Positions 1 through 8,757 of a stretch of 64,000 nt of DNA are shown one piece after another; the stretch's first letter is position 1, and each line of letters opens with the position of its first letter. The DNA is from Elusimicrobiota bacterium (lineage in GTDB: Bacteria > Elusimicrobiota > Elusimicrobia > FEN-1173). The translations under genes and the position numbers were made by a program. The notes under the pieces are model-generated. The model was not told the origin of the DNA. It searched no databases and saw nothing but the letters and a program-made list of their open reading frames with translations. The DNA is taken from assembly GCA_016788905.1 (NCBI GenBank), contig JAEURZ010000004.1, positions 36,622 to 100,621 of the forward strand. The letters are read 5' to 3'.

Positions 1-704
1 GAAGCGCGCATGGTGGTAAAATCCAGAACAGGGAGGTCGGGGACGGGGTAGTCCGACCACCACTCGATGTTGTCGGTGTTGGGAGGATTAAGTCCTGTGG
101 TGTCCCGGGGCCTGGAAGACGTTCCTGTCACCACTTGTTTTGAGAATTTTCGGGGAAAATAACGCGTGGCCGCCGTCCCTGAAATGGCGATGTTCCCATG
201 GGCCATAATGGGACCCCATTGGGCGTCAAAGGTGTCGGCGTAATCCACCATGCCCCCCGAAAGAATGGGGCCTGGGATAGAACGGTTCTCGTAGACAACC
301 CGCAAGGCCCGGAGCTGGCCAGAGTTAAGGTCTTTCCCTTCGGCAAGAATTGTCACTTGATGGACCCCGGGTCCCGCCGTAAAACGAAGTCGATACACCG
401 CTCCGATAATGTCCGTGTAAACCACATCGAGGTCATAGCCTGGGATCACCGTCCCGGCCACCGCCGCGGCCCAGGTGGACGTGGCGCTTTTCAATTTCCA
501 CACCCCCCGGTCCACCGCCCCTTCCGCGATATTAAAGGTCGTGGTGGTTTGTTGTTCTTTCACCGCGTGTTTGGATTCCTGAGATCCCCACTGAACCATG
601 ATCGGAATCAAGATCATAAGAATGAGCACCAGTAAAGTTACTCCCACCAACACCTGCCCACGATCACGAGATGGAAAGGATTGTCGTCTCTTTTCTGCAT
701 TCAT
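1..704 (-). CDS. PilX/GspK-like pilus-associated protein, copy A (3' end outside window)
   Basis: Open frame of 234 codons from ATG at 704 running off the left edge, preceded by a GAGGTGA Shine-Dalgarno. After a short basic N-terminus, residues about 17-40 form one hydrophobic helix (GQVLVGVTLLVLILMILIPI), like PilX/GspK-type minor pilins. It lacks the Glu at +5 of classical prepilins. It is a tandem paralogue of the gene at 879-2357: the first 97 bases of the window are identical to 1594-1690, and the next stretches are patchily near-identical. The ATG overlaps the TGA of a 49-codon ORF (ATGA). Likely role, inferred from family: a minor component of a type IV pilus-like filament inserted in the inner membrane. 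Confidence 0.8.
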   Translation of the reverse strand, partial: MNAEKRRQSFPSRDRGQVLVGVTLLVLILMILIPIMVQWGSQESKHAVKEQQTTTTFNIAEGAVDRGVWKLKSATSTWAAAVAGTVIPGYDLDVVYTDIIGAVYRLRFTAGPGVHQVTILAEGKDLNSGQLRALRVVYENRSIPGPILSGGMVDYADTFDAQWGPIMAHGNIAISGTAATRYFPRKFSKQVVTGTSSRPRDTTGLNPPNTDNIEWWSDYPVPDLPVLDFTTMRA

Positions 705-850
705 AGCATCACCTCGATTCGAACCTCATCCTGGGTTTCCCCTGTCTTTCCAACGAACAAAACCTGTTCTAGAATTTCCATTAAAGAAACGGGTTCGCTT
801 GCCTTTCTCAGGTGATCCAGAGATTTGACTGGGAGATTTTTTTTGTTCAT
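701..850 (-). CDS. small ORF coupled to PilX-like copy A
   Basis: A 49-residue ORF (ATG at 850) between the two tandem PilX-like genes, starting 28 bases after copy B ends. Its TGA overlaps the ATG of copy A (ATGA). No strong Shine-Dalgarno precedes it and I recognise no family. It could be a real coupling peptide, or the C-terminal remnant of a PilW-like prepilin gene left when the block duplicated, since the full operons carry such a gene just before the PilX-like gene. The composition is soluble and charged, with no membrane helix. Confidence 0.35.
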   Translation of the reverse strand: MNKKNLPVKSLDHLRKASEPVSLMEILEQVLFVGKTGETQDEVRIEVML

Positions 851-878
851 ACGCTCACACTTGACAGGCGAATCCCTA

Positions 879-2357
879 TTAGGGCCATGGGACAATAGTA
901 GGAGTGACTTCATCCCAGGAAATTCGGCTCAGCACGACATTGAGAAGAGGCAGATTAAAATTGGGCTCGTAAAAAACCAAGACGCGCTCACCACTGGTGT
1001 CGTTGTTCACGACGTTTCCCACCACCCAAAGGGACCCGGAAATGTCTGAAAGAGAATTGATGGTCATGTTCCCACCCGTGTAGATAAATCCTCGGATGCC
1101 CACATCGGTATTCCGAAAATAGGGGCCCCCACTCCAGGTTTCATTGCCATGCTGAAAAGTCCGACGGTTAGATTGCAGGCCATTATCCGCAGGATATTGA
1201 TTTAAAGTAGCGGTATCATGGGTGGTGGCGCTAATTTTTTTGTATTCCCTCCAAGCGTTGGCGGGAACCGGACCCGTATATGCGTAGCAATCCCCAGAAT
1301 CGATGGTCATGTTTCCCCGCACAATCACCGTACCGTACAATCCAAGACGTTTGCACCCTCCCGAATCCATGTTTCCGCTCATGATCAGGTCGTTGTCCCA
1401 ATACCACAAAAGGTTGTCCCGGGATCGACTGTGATTGTTGGAATTAAAGAAATGGCAGGTGGTGGCATGGAAATGGGAACCCGCCGACCGCCCTCCCGAA
1501 CCACAGCGCCCCATTCCTGCCCACCCTGTACATCGACCGGAACCAGACCGACCCGTGTTGGTTCGAAAATTCAAGGTTCCCGTGGCGGCCGCGGAAGCGC
1601 GCATGGTGGTAAAATCCAGAACAGGGAGGTCGGGGACGGGGTAGTCCGACCACCACTCGATGTTGTCGGTGTTGGGAGGATTAAGTCCTGAGGTATCCCG
1701 GGGCCTGGAAACCGTTCCCGTCACCACTTGTTTGGAGAATTTTCGAGGGAAATAACGGGAAGCCGCGGCTCCGGAAATATTGATGTTTCCATGGGCCATG
1801 ATGGGACCCCATTGGGCGTCAAAAGTCCCGGCGTAATCCACCCTGCCGCTTGAGAGAATCGGACCCGGGATGGAATAGTTTTCATAGACAACGCTTAGGG
1901 CTCGAACGGCCCCAGATTTCAAATTTTTCCCTTCGGCGAGAACGGTCACTTGGTTAAGATCAGGACCGGTAGAAAATTTGATGCGATACACCGCTCCGAT
2001 AATGTCCGTGTAAACCACATCCAAGTCATAGCCTGGGATCACCGTCCCGGCCACCGCCGCGGCCCAGGTGGACGTGGCGCTTTTCAGTTTCCACAACCCC
2101 CGGTCCACCGCCCCTTCCGCGATATTAAAGGTCGTGGTGGTTCGTTGTTCTTTGATCGCATGTTTCGATTCATTTGAACCCCACTGGACCATTAACGGGA
2201 CCAGGATCATGAGAATGAGAACCAGTAAGGTGACCCCCACCAACACTTGCCCGCCATCCGTTGGAGGGTTGAATTTTAGGGAAAGACTTGGCCTTGGACA
2301 AATGAGGTCAATCTTTTTTTCCCTGGAGCTCGTTCTAAGGTCACACCCTGGGTTCAA
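879..2357 (-). CDS. PilX/GspK-like pilus-associated protein, copy B
   Basis: 492 residues from a TTG start with a strong AGGAGG six bases upstream. About 35 polar residues precede a single hydrophobic helix (residues about 37-60), followed by a long extracytoplasmic region rich in Gly, Asn, Ser and Thr. The helix resembles PilX/GspK N-termini but has no Glu at +5, so processing by prepilin peptidase is uncertain. It shares motifs such as PPNTDNIEWWSDYPVPDLP with copy A, and PPNTDN.QWW with the paralogue at 9248-10513. It is third in a minus-strand operon after the giant prepilin and the PilW-like gene, 33 bases downstream of the latter. Inferred role: a minor pilin or pilus tip/initiation component. 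Confidence 0.8.
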   Translation of the reverse strand: MNPGCDLRTSSREKKIDLICPRPSLSLKFNPPTDGGQVLVGVTLLVLILMILVPLMVQWGSNESKHAIKEQRTTTTFNIAEGAVDRGLWKLKSATSTWAAAVAGTVIPGYDLDVVYTDIIGAVYRIKFSTGPDLNQVTVLAEGKNLKSGAVRALSVVYENYSIPGPILSSGRVDYAGTFDAQWGPIMAHGNINISGAAASRYFPRKFSKQVVTGTVSRPRDTSGLNPPNTDNIEWWSDYPVPDLPVLDFTTMRASAAATGTLNFRTNTGRSGSGRCTGWAGMGRCGSGGRSAGSHFHATTCHFFNSNNHSRSRDNLLWYWDNDLIMSGNMDSGGCKRLGLYGTVIVRGNMTIDSGDCYAYTGPVPANAWREYKKISATTHDTATLNQYPADNGLQSNRRTFQHGNETWSGGPYFRNTDVGIRGFIYTGGNMTINSLSDISGSLWVVGNVVNNDTSGERVLVFYEPNFNLPLLNVVLSRISWDEVTPTIVPWP

Positions 2358-2390
2358 GAGACCCTCCTCTCTATTGCCGTCTCCACTCCG

Positions 2391-2897
2391 TTAATTCATG
2401 ATCCGAACACGTTCGGTGGCCACATGGAGGGCCTTGGTTCGGTTTTCGTAAATGCCTTTTTCCAAGGTCATAGAGACGGAGACAATGGCCATGTCGTAAG
2501 AACGGGGAAAATAGAAGTTTAAAAATCGCAAATTACTGGACAACAGACGGGTGGCCCCGGCCCGTGTTTCCATTAGAGCGGTGTTGTTCTGAAAGTAAAC
2601 GAAATCAGTCCCATTAATGTCCGTAAAGGAAATCCGCGAATAGTAAGGCTGCCCAGTAATTTGGTCAATGACCAATGTGGTCGAATCGGCCTGGCGAAGG
2701 GTTCGCGTGATGGTGGACAAACTGGCCCGGGCGTCCCGTTGAAGATCGACGCGGGTACGGTTTAAGAGGAAGAACCGCGTGGAGTGAACGAGGAGTGGCG
2801 CAATGATCAAAGCCAAAAGGGCGAGGATGGAAGCCGTGATAACGGTTTCTGTAATCGTAAATCCCTGGGACCGCTTGTGTTTTCGTTTTCGGTTCAT
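2391..2897 (-). CDS. PilW/GspJ-like prepilin
   Basis: 168 residues with a classic type III (prepilin) signal: a basic leader of 12 residues ending in Gly, cleavage expected before Phe13, Glu at mature +5 (GFTITE) and then a hydrophobic helix. The rest is a short globular domain (RDARASLSTITRTLRQAD, typical of GspJ/PilW-type minor pilins). It starts four bases after the giant prepilin gene with an AGGA Shine-Dalgarno. Its paralogue at 8754-9248 shares the RDARxxxxxxxRxxRQA segment, the IDQxTGQP segment and the C-terminal VR(I/V)MN. Probable minor pilin of the left operon. Confidence 0.88.
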   Translation of the reverse strand: MNRKRKHKRSQGFTITETVITASILALLALIIAPLLVHSTRFFLLNRTRVDLQRDARASLSTITRTLRQADSTTLVIDQITGQPYYSRISFTDINGTDFVYFQNNTALMETRAGATRLLSSNLRFLNFYFPRSYDMAIVSVSMTLEKGIYENRTKALHVATERVRIMN

Positions 2898-2901
2898 TCC
2901 T

Positions 2902-5493
2902 TCACCAGTTAAAATGGGCCACAGCCGTACTCACCCCGGGGGTAACCCAAACGTTAGCGACCACACCCGAATAGATGGTCCATGGGGAACCTGGGACCGG
3001 GTAATACGCGTAGACCCGATAAGCCGTTGTGGTGCTTCCCCTCACTTCAAGCCGATAGGTCCCGTCTTCGTTACTGGAACCGGTGAAATAGGTGGCTCCC
3101 ATAACACTATCAAGATCGAGAACTGGCGGAGCCGCTGGGATGGTGGAGGTGGTGGCAATAACCATGACCCCCGTTTGAATGGACTCCCCCCCTTTTTTTA
3201 CCGTTCCTGTAATGCCCCCCATGGCCCCGGTGACCGTGAACGTGGCGGACCATACATTCGCGCCGATACCTACCGTCACGTTGGCGGAGGCCGGCGTGGC
3301 GGTTTCACCGGAATTGAGAACGGGGGTGACCACAAACGACCCCGTTGAGACATTGGACATAACGAACCGTCCATTGGACCCACTCACTTGGTGAGACTCC
3401 ACGTAACTGGACGCGTTGGTCGCTTTAATCGCTACACCGGGTAACGGGTTGATCCCGTCCCGGGAAACAAACCCGGCAATTTGGCCGGCCTGGGACAAAG
3501 TGAAGTTCATATTAGAGACCACCTGCCCTGCTGTTACCGTGACAGGCCCAACGGAAGCACTAACGTAGCTCGCGTTCGCGTTGTTTGGGTTTGCCCACAC
3601 GGTGAACACGCCTGGAGGGGACTTCAGCATATAGAACCCGTTCGCGGTGGACGCCGTCGTGGTTTGGGACCCGTTAGAAACCACCACCCCCGGAGTAATC
3701 GCCGTATTGGCCGCGTTTTTAACCGTTCCAGAAATATACCCTTCTTCCGTGGTCGAGGTGAGAAAAACGTCATATTGATTGGTCCCGGGCCAGCTGGGAG
3801 TTGTCCCGGCGTTGGGAATCCAAACCGTCCCGGCAGCCGATACGGTCACCGTGGACATCTCGATGGATTCCGTCCCGGAAGCCATAAACACATTCCACGT
3901 TCCCGTGGCCACGTTCGGCAACGAAAACCTCGCCACAGGGGGAGACCCCGTGGCGGCGGCGGTGACCGCACCAGAAAGCCCGTCATTGCACGTGATCGCC
4001 GCCCCAACCGCGGGAGTCCCTGCCAGAATGGTTTGGAGGGCCGAAACCGTGTTGCGTGGTGGGGTAAATATCGTTACCGCCCACCAATCCAGATTGTTTT
4101 GGTTGGAATCATAGGCTGGTCCCACGCTTGTGCTTACGCCCCCTGCACTGGAATATCGGATGAACAGTTCGTTCCTCTGGAGACCAATAAACTGGATCAT
4201 GGGTGATGATTCGTAGGATATGGGATCCGGCGGTTGACCTCCATTGCCCTGCCACCCGACACGGTCCAGAACCTGGCCGGTGACCGTATTCATGAGACGA
4301 AGGCCGCCGGCCGCACTGGAAATACCATCTTCCGAAACAGAAAGAATATTATAACTCTCTAATCCAACCGTGGTGACAAAGCGGGGTGCGAAATTGATCT
4401 GGTTCGGTCCTCCCACAGCGGATTCCCAGAGGGCGTCCGCTGGAACCTCGACACCCGCCACCCGAACCGGTGATGTGTTGGAAAACAGGTAGAAACCTCC
4501 CGGCACAATGGTGGTTGTGCTTCCAGTGTAATCAATGGCAATGGGGACGGGGGCCGCGTCTTGACTGGATTGGCGTTGGAAGGTGAAACCGAGAACGCTG
4601 GGAACGGTCCACGTCCAGGTGGTGGGATTAAAAATTTCCACATATTCCTGGTCAAATCCCCCGGAAGTGGGGGAACTCCCCACCACTTGGCTGATGACCA
4701 AATGGTCCTTTTTCCAGACGTTGCCAGAGAGAGTGGCCACGGTCATCGGGGTCAGACTAAAGTTAGAAACGGCCGCCGTGTTGGTGGCCACAGACACGGC
4801 CGCCGTTTTTGTGAAAAACCCCTGGGCGGCACAGGTCAGGTTGTAATAACCTGGAAAGAGTGTGATCGAGTAGTTCCCAAGATTGTCCGTGGTGTCTAAG
4901 GCCCCATTGTTTTCCGTCACAGTCACAAGCGCGTCCGGCACCGGGACCCCACCGCTGGTGACGGTGCCCATCAACATACTCGAGGCAACGACCGCGTCCG
5001 GATTCGAAAATACGTTCTTAATTTGAACTTTATGAAAGTCCGAATCTAGGTGCCAGATGGTCGTTACAATAATTATTTTAAGGTTGGTGTCTGACGAGGT
5101 GGCGGGAAGGGGAAGGATTTCCCCCGAAATTTCCATGGCCCAGGCCACGTGGGTCAGCCGCGTAAAGGTTATCCCCCCCTCCAAAATTGTTTCGGGAGGG
5201 AAATATCCGGTGTCGTAGGGAATCGGGGGCGTGAACTCCGTCCGATAGGCCGTGTCTGTCGTGACCATGACCCGGTAATAATGTTTTTGTTTGAGAACCT
5301 GAAGTTGTTCCTGGGACAAATTTGCGGCCAGCCCACGGCATTTGGAATGTTGAATGGACTTGGCAATATAAATGAAGACCCCCATGACCCCGATCGCCGC
5401 TACCACAAGGATCACCATGGCGAGCATCAGTTCGACAAGCGTTACCCCAGTTGCAGCGCGACAGACACGCTTCGTGCGAAAGAAACGTCTCAT
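2902..5493 (-). CDS. giant prepilin with carboxypeptidase-regulatory-like and lamin-tail-like domains (left)
   Basis: 863 residues from ATG 5493, chosen over a TTG at 5544 because a G-rich ribosome site precedes it and it gives a normal 16-residue prepilin leader (TGVTLVE, Glu at +5). The N-terminal helix is followed by a pilin-like head to about residue 165. Then come a carboxypeptidase-regulatory-like beta-sandwich (SGGVPVPDALVTVTENN...), a lamin-tail-like segment (HLVISQV...EYVEIFNPT...VPPGGFYLF-type pattern) and three further regulatory-like repeats (GISGTVK/GQIAGFVS). It is far larger than ordinary pilins. It is first in the left operon and paralogous, domain by domain, to the gene at 6163. 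Inferred role: a surface-exposed tip adhesin carried by a pilus-like fibre. Confidence 0.87.
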   Translation of the reverse strand: MRRFFRTKRVCRAATGVTLVELMLAMVILVVAAIGVMGVFIYIAKSIQHSKCRGLAANLSQEQLQVLKQKHYYRVMVTTDTAYRTEFTPPIPYDTGYFPPETILEGGITFTRLTHVAWAMEISGEILPLPATSSDTNLKIIIVTTIWHLDSDFHKVQIKNVFSNPDAVVASSMLMGTVTSGGVPVPDALVTVTENNGALDTTDNLGNYSITLFPGYYNLTCAAQGFFTKTAAVSVATNTAAVSNFSLTPMTVATLSGNVWKKDHLVISQVVGSSPTSGGFDQEYVEIFNPTTWTWTVPSVLGFTFQRQSSQDAAPVPIAIDYTGSTTTIVPGGFYLFSNTSPVRVAGVEVPADALWESAVGGPNQINFAPRFVTTVGLESYNILSVSEDGISSAAGGLRLMNTVTGQVLDRVGWQGNGGQPPDPISYESSPMIQFIGLQRNELFIRYSSAGGVSTSVGPAYDSNQNNLDWWAVTIFTPPRNTVSALQTILAGTPAVGAAITCNDGLSGAVTAAATGSPPVARFSLPNVATGTWNVFMASGTESIEMSTVTVSAAGTVWIPNAGTTPSWPGTNQYDVFLTSTTEEGYISGTVKNAANTAITPGVVVSNGSQTTTASTANGFYMLKSPPGVFTVWANPNNANASYVSASVGPVTVTAGQVVSNMNFTLSQAGQIAGFVSRDGINPLPGVAIKATNASSYVESHQVSGSNGRFVMSNVSTGSFVVTPVLNSGETATPASANVTVGIGANVWSATFTVTGAMGGITGTVKKGGESIQTGVMVIATTSTIPAAPPVLDLDSVMGATYFTGSSNEDGTYRLEVRGSTTTAYRVYAYYPVPGSPWTIYSGVVANVWVTPGVSTAVAHFNW

Positions 5494-5788
5494 GGCCCCC
5501 CCAATGAACGGGTTCAAGGTGTGGGAACCTGGTGGGTTTATCAATAGATAAAGGTAAGGTCAGAACCCTTTCCTGTCAAGGCCTGGGTGCTCGGGTCGAA
5601 CCCGTGTGCTCCCAAACATCTGGTTCGAACTTGCGTAAAAATACAGGTGAACCCACAAAGTCAAAATTGGTAATAAAACCCCTTGGCATTTTCCTGTTTT
5701 GGGGTTATAGATTAGAGCGTTCATTGTGAGCCAACGTGGGCGATTCATTTCTTTGTTCTTACGTTGAGATTCTGTGAAAGGGGGTCCC
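5494..5788. promoter_or_regulatory. divergent control region between the two prepilin operons
   Basis: About 295 bases with no convincing gene. On the plus strand, TTGGCA at 5683-5688 and TATAGA at 5706-5711 are 17 bases apart and could serve the right operon. On the minus strand, a TTGACT near 5656-5661 is a good -35 but its -10 is weak. Two TTCGAA-containing GC-rich stretches (5590-5635) do not fold into a tRNA. Shared control of both operons is an inference from the layout. Confidence 0.45.
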
Positions 5789-6163
5789 ATGCAATATGTG
5801 TTTTGGGCCGGGGTAGTGGTTCTCTTGGGATTCCTTTTTTGGCCGAGTCCGCCCCCCCCCACTCCACCTTTGTCCGTTCCTGTTCCCGCCTCGTCCCCCC
5901 ACGTGGTCCTTCCTCCACCCAACGAGAGGATCAGGGTACCCCAGGTGACCTATTCCGTTCCTCCAACCGTGGAGCCTCTCAGCTCTTCCCCCCCGCGGGA
6001 TCCAGAGGTGAATCTTCCGGGCCAGGTTTTTGAAAAATTAGTCACAGGCGTTGTTCCGGAACCTTTTTCTAGGGGGCCCACGTCCCCCCCTCTTTCTTCA
6101 AAACCATCCTTGGAAGCGCCTCACTTGCGGGGCGAGATTCCCGTCACACGAAGGCGGCGTTAA
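5789..6163 (+). CDS. small proline-rich membrane-anchored protein
   Basis: 124 residues from ATG 5789, preferred over GTG 5774 because AAAGGGGG lies seven bases before it. One N-terminal hydrophobic helix (YVFWAGVVVLLGFLFW) is followed by an extended Pro/Ser-rich tail and a basic C-terminus (TRRRR). The TAA overlaps the ATG of the giant prepilin (TAATG), so it is first in the right operon and translationally coupled. No family recognised. The Pro-rich tail could span the periplasm or act as an accessory to pilin export; that is conjecture. The left operon has no counterpart. Confidence 0.65.
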   Translation: MQYVFWAGVVVLLGFLFWPSPPPPTPPLSVPVPASSPHVVLPPPNERIRVPQVTYSVPPTVEPLSSSPPRDPEVNLPGQVFEKLVTGVVPEPFSRGPTSPPLSSKPSLEAPHLRGEIPVTRRRR

Positions 6164-8757
6164 TGGTCCAGTTACGATTACGACCTCGGGCCGGGGTGAG
6201 CTTAACAGAACTCATTATCGCCACGGTGGTGTTGTCGGTGGGGATTGTGGGCCTGATGGCCACGTTCCGATTCTTGTCTCTTAACACACAAAAATCTAAG
6301 GCCAAAACACTTGCCAACAACCTGGCGTTGGAACAAGTGGAAATCATGAAATCAAAGTCGTATTATTCCTTGCTTGTCACCACCTCCACTTTTAACGACA
6401 CCCGATTTACCCCCGCCATTGGGTATGACAACGCGGCGTATCCCCCCGATGATATCGTGGCGGGAGGGATGTCGTTCACCCGGGCCACCCATATTGAGTA
6501 TGTTTTTCAAGATGGATCGACCCTCACGGCGGTCCCCTGGACCAGCGACGACACCGGCCTTAAACGAGTGACGGTTTTTGTTTTGTGGAACGAGAGCGGC
6601 GAATGGAAATGTTTTCGTCACCAAAACCTATTGGGTCAGCTGTCCACTTCTGTCATGGACGGGCGCATTTCAGGAACGGTGACCCGACAAGGATCGGGCA
6701 CGGCCATTGCCGGGGCGGTGGTCACCGCGGTGGAAAACAACAACTACACAGCAGTCACGGACAACGCCGGGGCCTATTCTTTTTCGGTGACTCCGGGAAG
6801 CTATACGGTGACCTGTTCCTCGCGTCCCTTTTTTATGGGGTTCACCCCGACTCCCGTATCGGTGGGTTCCGGCGCCACGGTGAATACGCCGTTCAACTTG
6901 CTCGCCATGGCGAGCTCAACGGTGACCACGGACCTCTATGTTCGCGACCATGTGGTGATTAGCCAAATCGTAGCGAGCACGGGCCCCGCGGCGGAGTGGG
7001 AATACTTCGAGTTATACAATCCGACACCAAACGCGATTCCCATGGGAGTGGGGGCACCGGGGGACGCCTTTTATTTAACCAACTGGTCTTCCTTTTTTTA
7101 CTACTGGAAACAGGGGGGAGGATGGCGGTTTTCGCATATGACCTACCTCTCACCCCATATTCCTCCCCATGGTTTTTATTTAATTGCCAATGCCGCCACT
7201 GTTACAGTGGCCGGCGTCACACGCCAAGCGGACGCCCTTTACACCAATGGGTATTCCTGGGACGATGGAGTGGCCACCAATTTTCGTTCCCCCAGCCATA
7301 TGTTCGAATTAAACAGCGCCGCGGGGATTTCTTTTTATCGAAAAGTGTCGGGGGTCTGGAGAACCGAGGATACGGTCGGATGGTGCAAAGGGGGAGTCAC
7401 CCCGCCCCTGGGAGCGAGAGAGACCGCGTGCCGAACTTCGGCCTTGGGCCTTCAAGCGAATGAACAGTTTGTCCGGACAAGCGCCACAGGGACAGTCTTG
7501 ACAGGATACGGACCCGCCTACGATTCCGAAGACAACAGTAAGGATTTTGAGAACATCATAGGGATCACAGTTCCTCCACGGAACACCAGCGACATCGTAG
7601 CCCCTTTGACAGGAACCCCGGCCATAGGCGCGTGGGTGGCCCTCTCGGACACCTTGTCGGAAGGAAAGGTTTGTGTGAACACGACCCTGCCCAGCGGTCA
7701 TCTGGTGTGCCGCCATTCCGTCGCCGCGGCCACGGGAACCTGGACAGCCGTGGCCTTTATTCCGGGGATCTTTGGAACGAGCAATTACTTTACACTCGTG
7801 GATGATATTAATGTGGGGTTGTCCCCCGTCGTGTTTCCCAATGCCTCCACACTCCCCCCTTGGGTGGACTCCCCGTACAACCACACCATTTTGGAATCAA
7901 CGACGTCCTACGCCTACGTGGCGGGAACCCTGTATGGGGTGGGGGGTCAACCGCTTTCGGGAATCCCTGTTGTGGGGTCCGGTGGAAACAGCTACACCAC
8001 CGGGCCCAGCGGCCGATATTTCGTTTACGCCCAGGCGGGCGTGACGGATGTGACGGCGAACCCTGGGAACACCATTGGGACTTATTCAAGCGAATCGTTG
8101 AGCTTGGCCACGGTGGCAGGCGCCCTTTATGATCCCAGAAATTTTGTTTTGTCCCGGGCCGGGGGAGTGCAGGGATTTTTTCGCAACTCCTCCGGACAAC
8201 CGTTGCCCGGGCGAGTGGCGGTCGCTCTCCAGGGATTCATAGAAAATGCCCAGGCGTCTTCCGACCACACGGGAACTTTTTTCTTAAAAAATCTTTCCAC
8301 GGGGACCTACACCATCCAAACTGCCTTAGATCCCATGGAAACGGTGACCCCCTCTTCTGTCACGGTGACGGTGACCACCCCGGGGGTCTCTGTTTTTTCA
8401 TCCACATTCACAGTGTCCAGCGGGCTGGCCACCATTCGAGGGCAAGCGCGGGTGGGAACGGTTCCCATCCCCACCGGCGTCGTGGTTTTGGCTACGACCG
8501 CCACCTTGGCGGGAGCCGCCACCGACCCTCCCCCTCTCCTAACGGGGACCAGCGGATGTTCCCCCTGCCTCTATGAGACCACGTCTGACCCAAATGGAAA
8601 TTTCGACCTCACGGTGAGGAGTGGAGCCACCCCCTACAAGTTATACGGGTATTACACCACCTTTTCGGGAAGTTCGCCGTCCACCACCCGCCGAGGACCG
8701 TTTTCTGTTTCCGTGTCCACCGCCTCCGCTATGGCGACCCAGGACCTCGTCTGGTGA
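6163..8757 (+). CDS. giant prepilin with carboxypeptidase-regulatory-like and lamin-tail-like domains (right)
   Basis: 864 residues. The prepilin leader is 11 residues (RAGVSLTE, Glu at +5 of the mature form), followed by the hydrophobic helix to about residue 38 and a pilin-like head to about 165. A carboxypeptidase-regulatory-like domain lies at about 167-245 (GRISGTVTRQGSG...GAYSFSVTPGSYTVTC). A lamin-tail-like domain follows at about 263-480 (HVVISQIV...WEYFELYNPT...GFYLIANA). More regulatory-like repeats continue to the C-terminus, which ends QDLVW. It mirrors the 863-residue left gene in order and length. It overlaps the next gene by GTGA. Inferred to be exported by a type IV pilus-like machine; no assembly ATPase or secretin is in this window. 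Confidence 0.87.
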   Translation: MVQLRLRPRAGVSLTELIIATVVLSVGIVGLMATFRFLSLNTQKSKAKTLANNLALEQVEIMKSKSYYSLLVTTSTFNDTRFTPAIGYDNAAYPPDDIVAGGMSFTRATHIEYVFQDGSTLTAVPWTSDDTGLKRVTVFVLWNESGEWKCFRHQNLLGQLSTSVMDGRISGTVTRQGSGTAIAGAVVTAVENNNYTAVTDNAGAYSFSVTPGSYTVTCSSRPFFMGFTPTPVSVGSGATVNTPFNLLAMASSTVTTDLYVRDHVVISQIVASTGPAAEWEYFELYNPTPNAIPMGVGAPGDAFYLTNWSSFFYYWKQGGGWRFSHMTYLSPHIPPHGFYLIANAATVTVAGVTRQADALYTNGYSWDDGVATNFRSPSHMFELNSAAGISFYRKVSGVWRTEDTVGWCKGGVTPPLGARETACRTSALGLQANEQFVRTSATGTVLTGYGPAYDSEDNSKDFENIIGITVPPRNTSDIVAPLTGTPAIGAWVALSDTLSEGKVCVNTTLPSGHLVCRHSVAAATGTWTAVAFIPGIFGTSNYFTLVDDINVGLSPVVFPNASTLPPWVDSPYNHTILESTTSYAYVAGTLYGVGGQPLSGIPVVGSGGNSYTTGPSGRYFVYAQAGVTDVTANPGNTIGTYSSESLSLATVAGALYDPRNFVLSRAGGVQGFFRNSSGQPLPGRVAVALQGFIENAQASSDHTGTFFLKNLSTGTYTIQTALDPMETVTPSSVTVTVTTPGVSVFSSTFTVSSGLATIRGQARVGTVPIPTGVVVLATTATLAGAATDPPPLLTGTSGCSPCLYETTSDPNGNFDLTVRSGATPYKLYGYYTTFSGSSPSTTRRGPFSVSVSTASAMATQDLVW

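Larger units (their letters stand above)
1..2300 (-). repeat. tandem duplication of PilX-like gene with mosaic identity
   Basis: Bases 1-704 align with about 1594-2297 in the same orientation. Identity is uneven. Bases 1-97 match 1594-1690 exactly, and about 391-493 matches the copy-B block near 1984-2086 almost exactly, while the blocks between show many substitutions that change amino acids. Uneven identity of this kind is what partial gene conversion between tandem copies leaves. The outer limit of copy A is not visible. Confidence 0.85.

Noticed and set aside
5590..5640. TTCGAA-containing stretches resembling a tRNA T-arm
   Set aside because: No acceptor, D or anticodon stems could be drawn on either strand.
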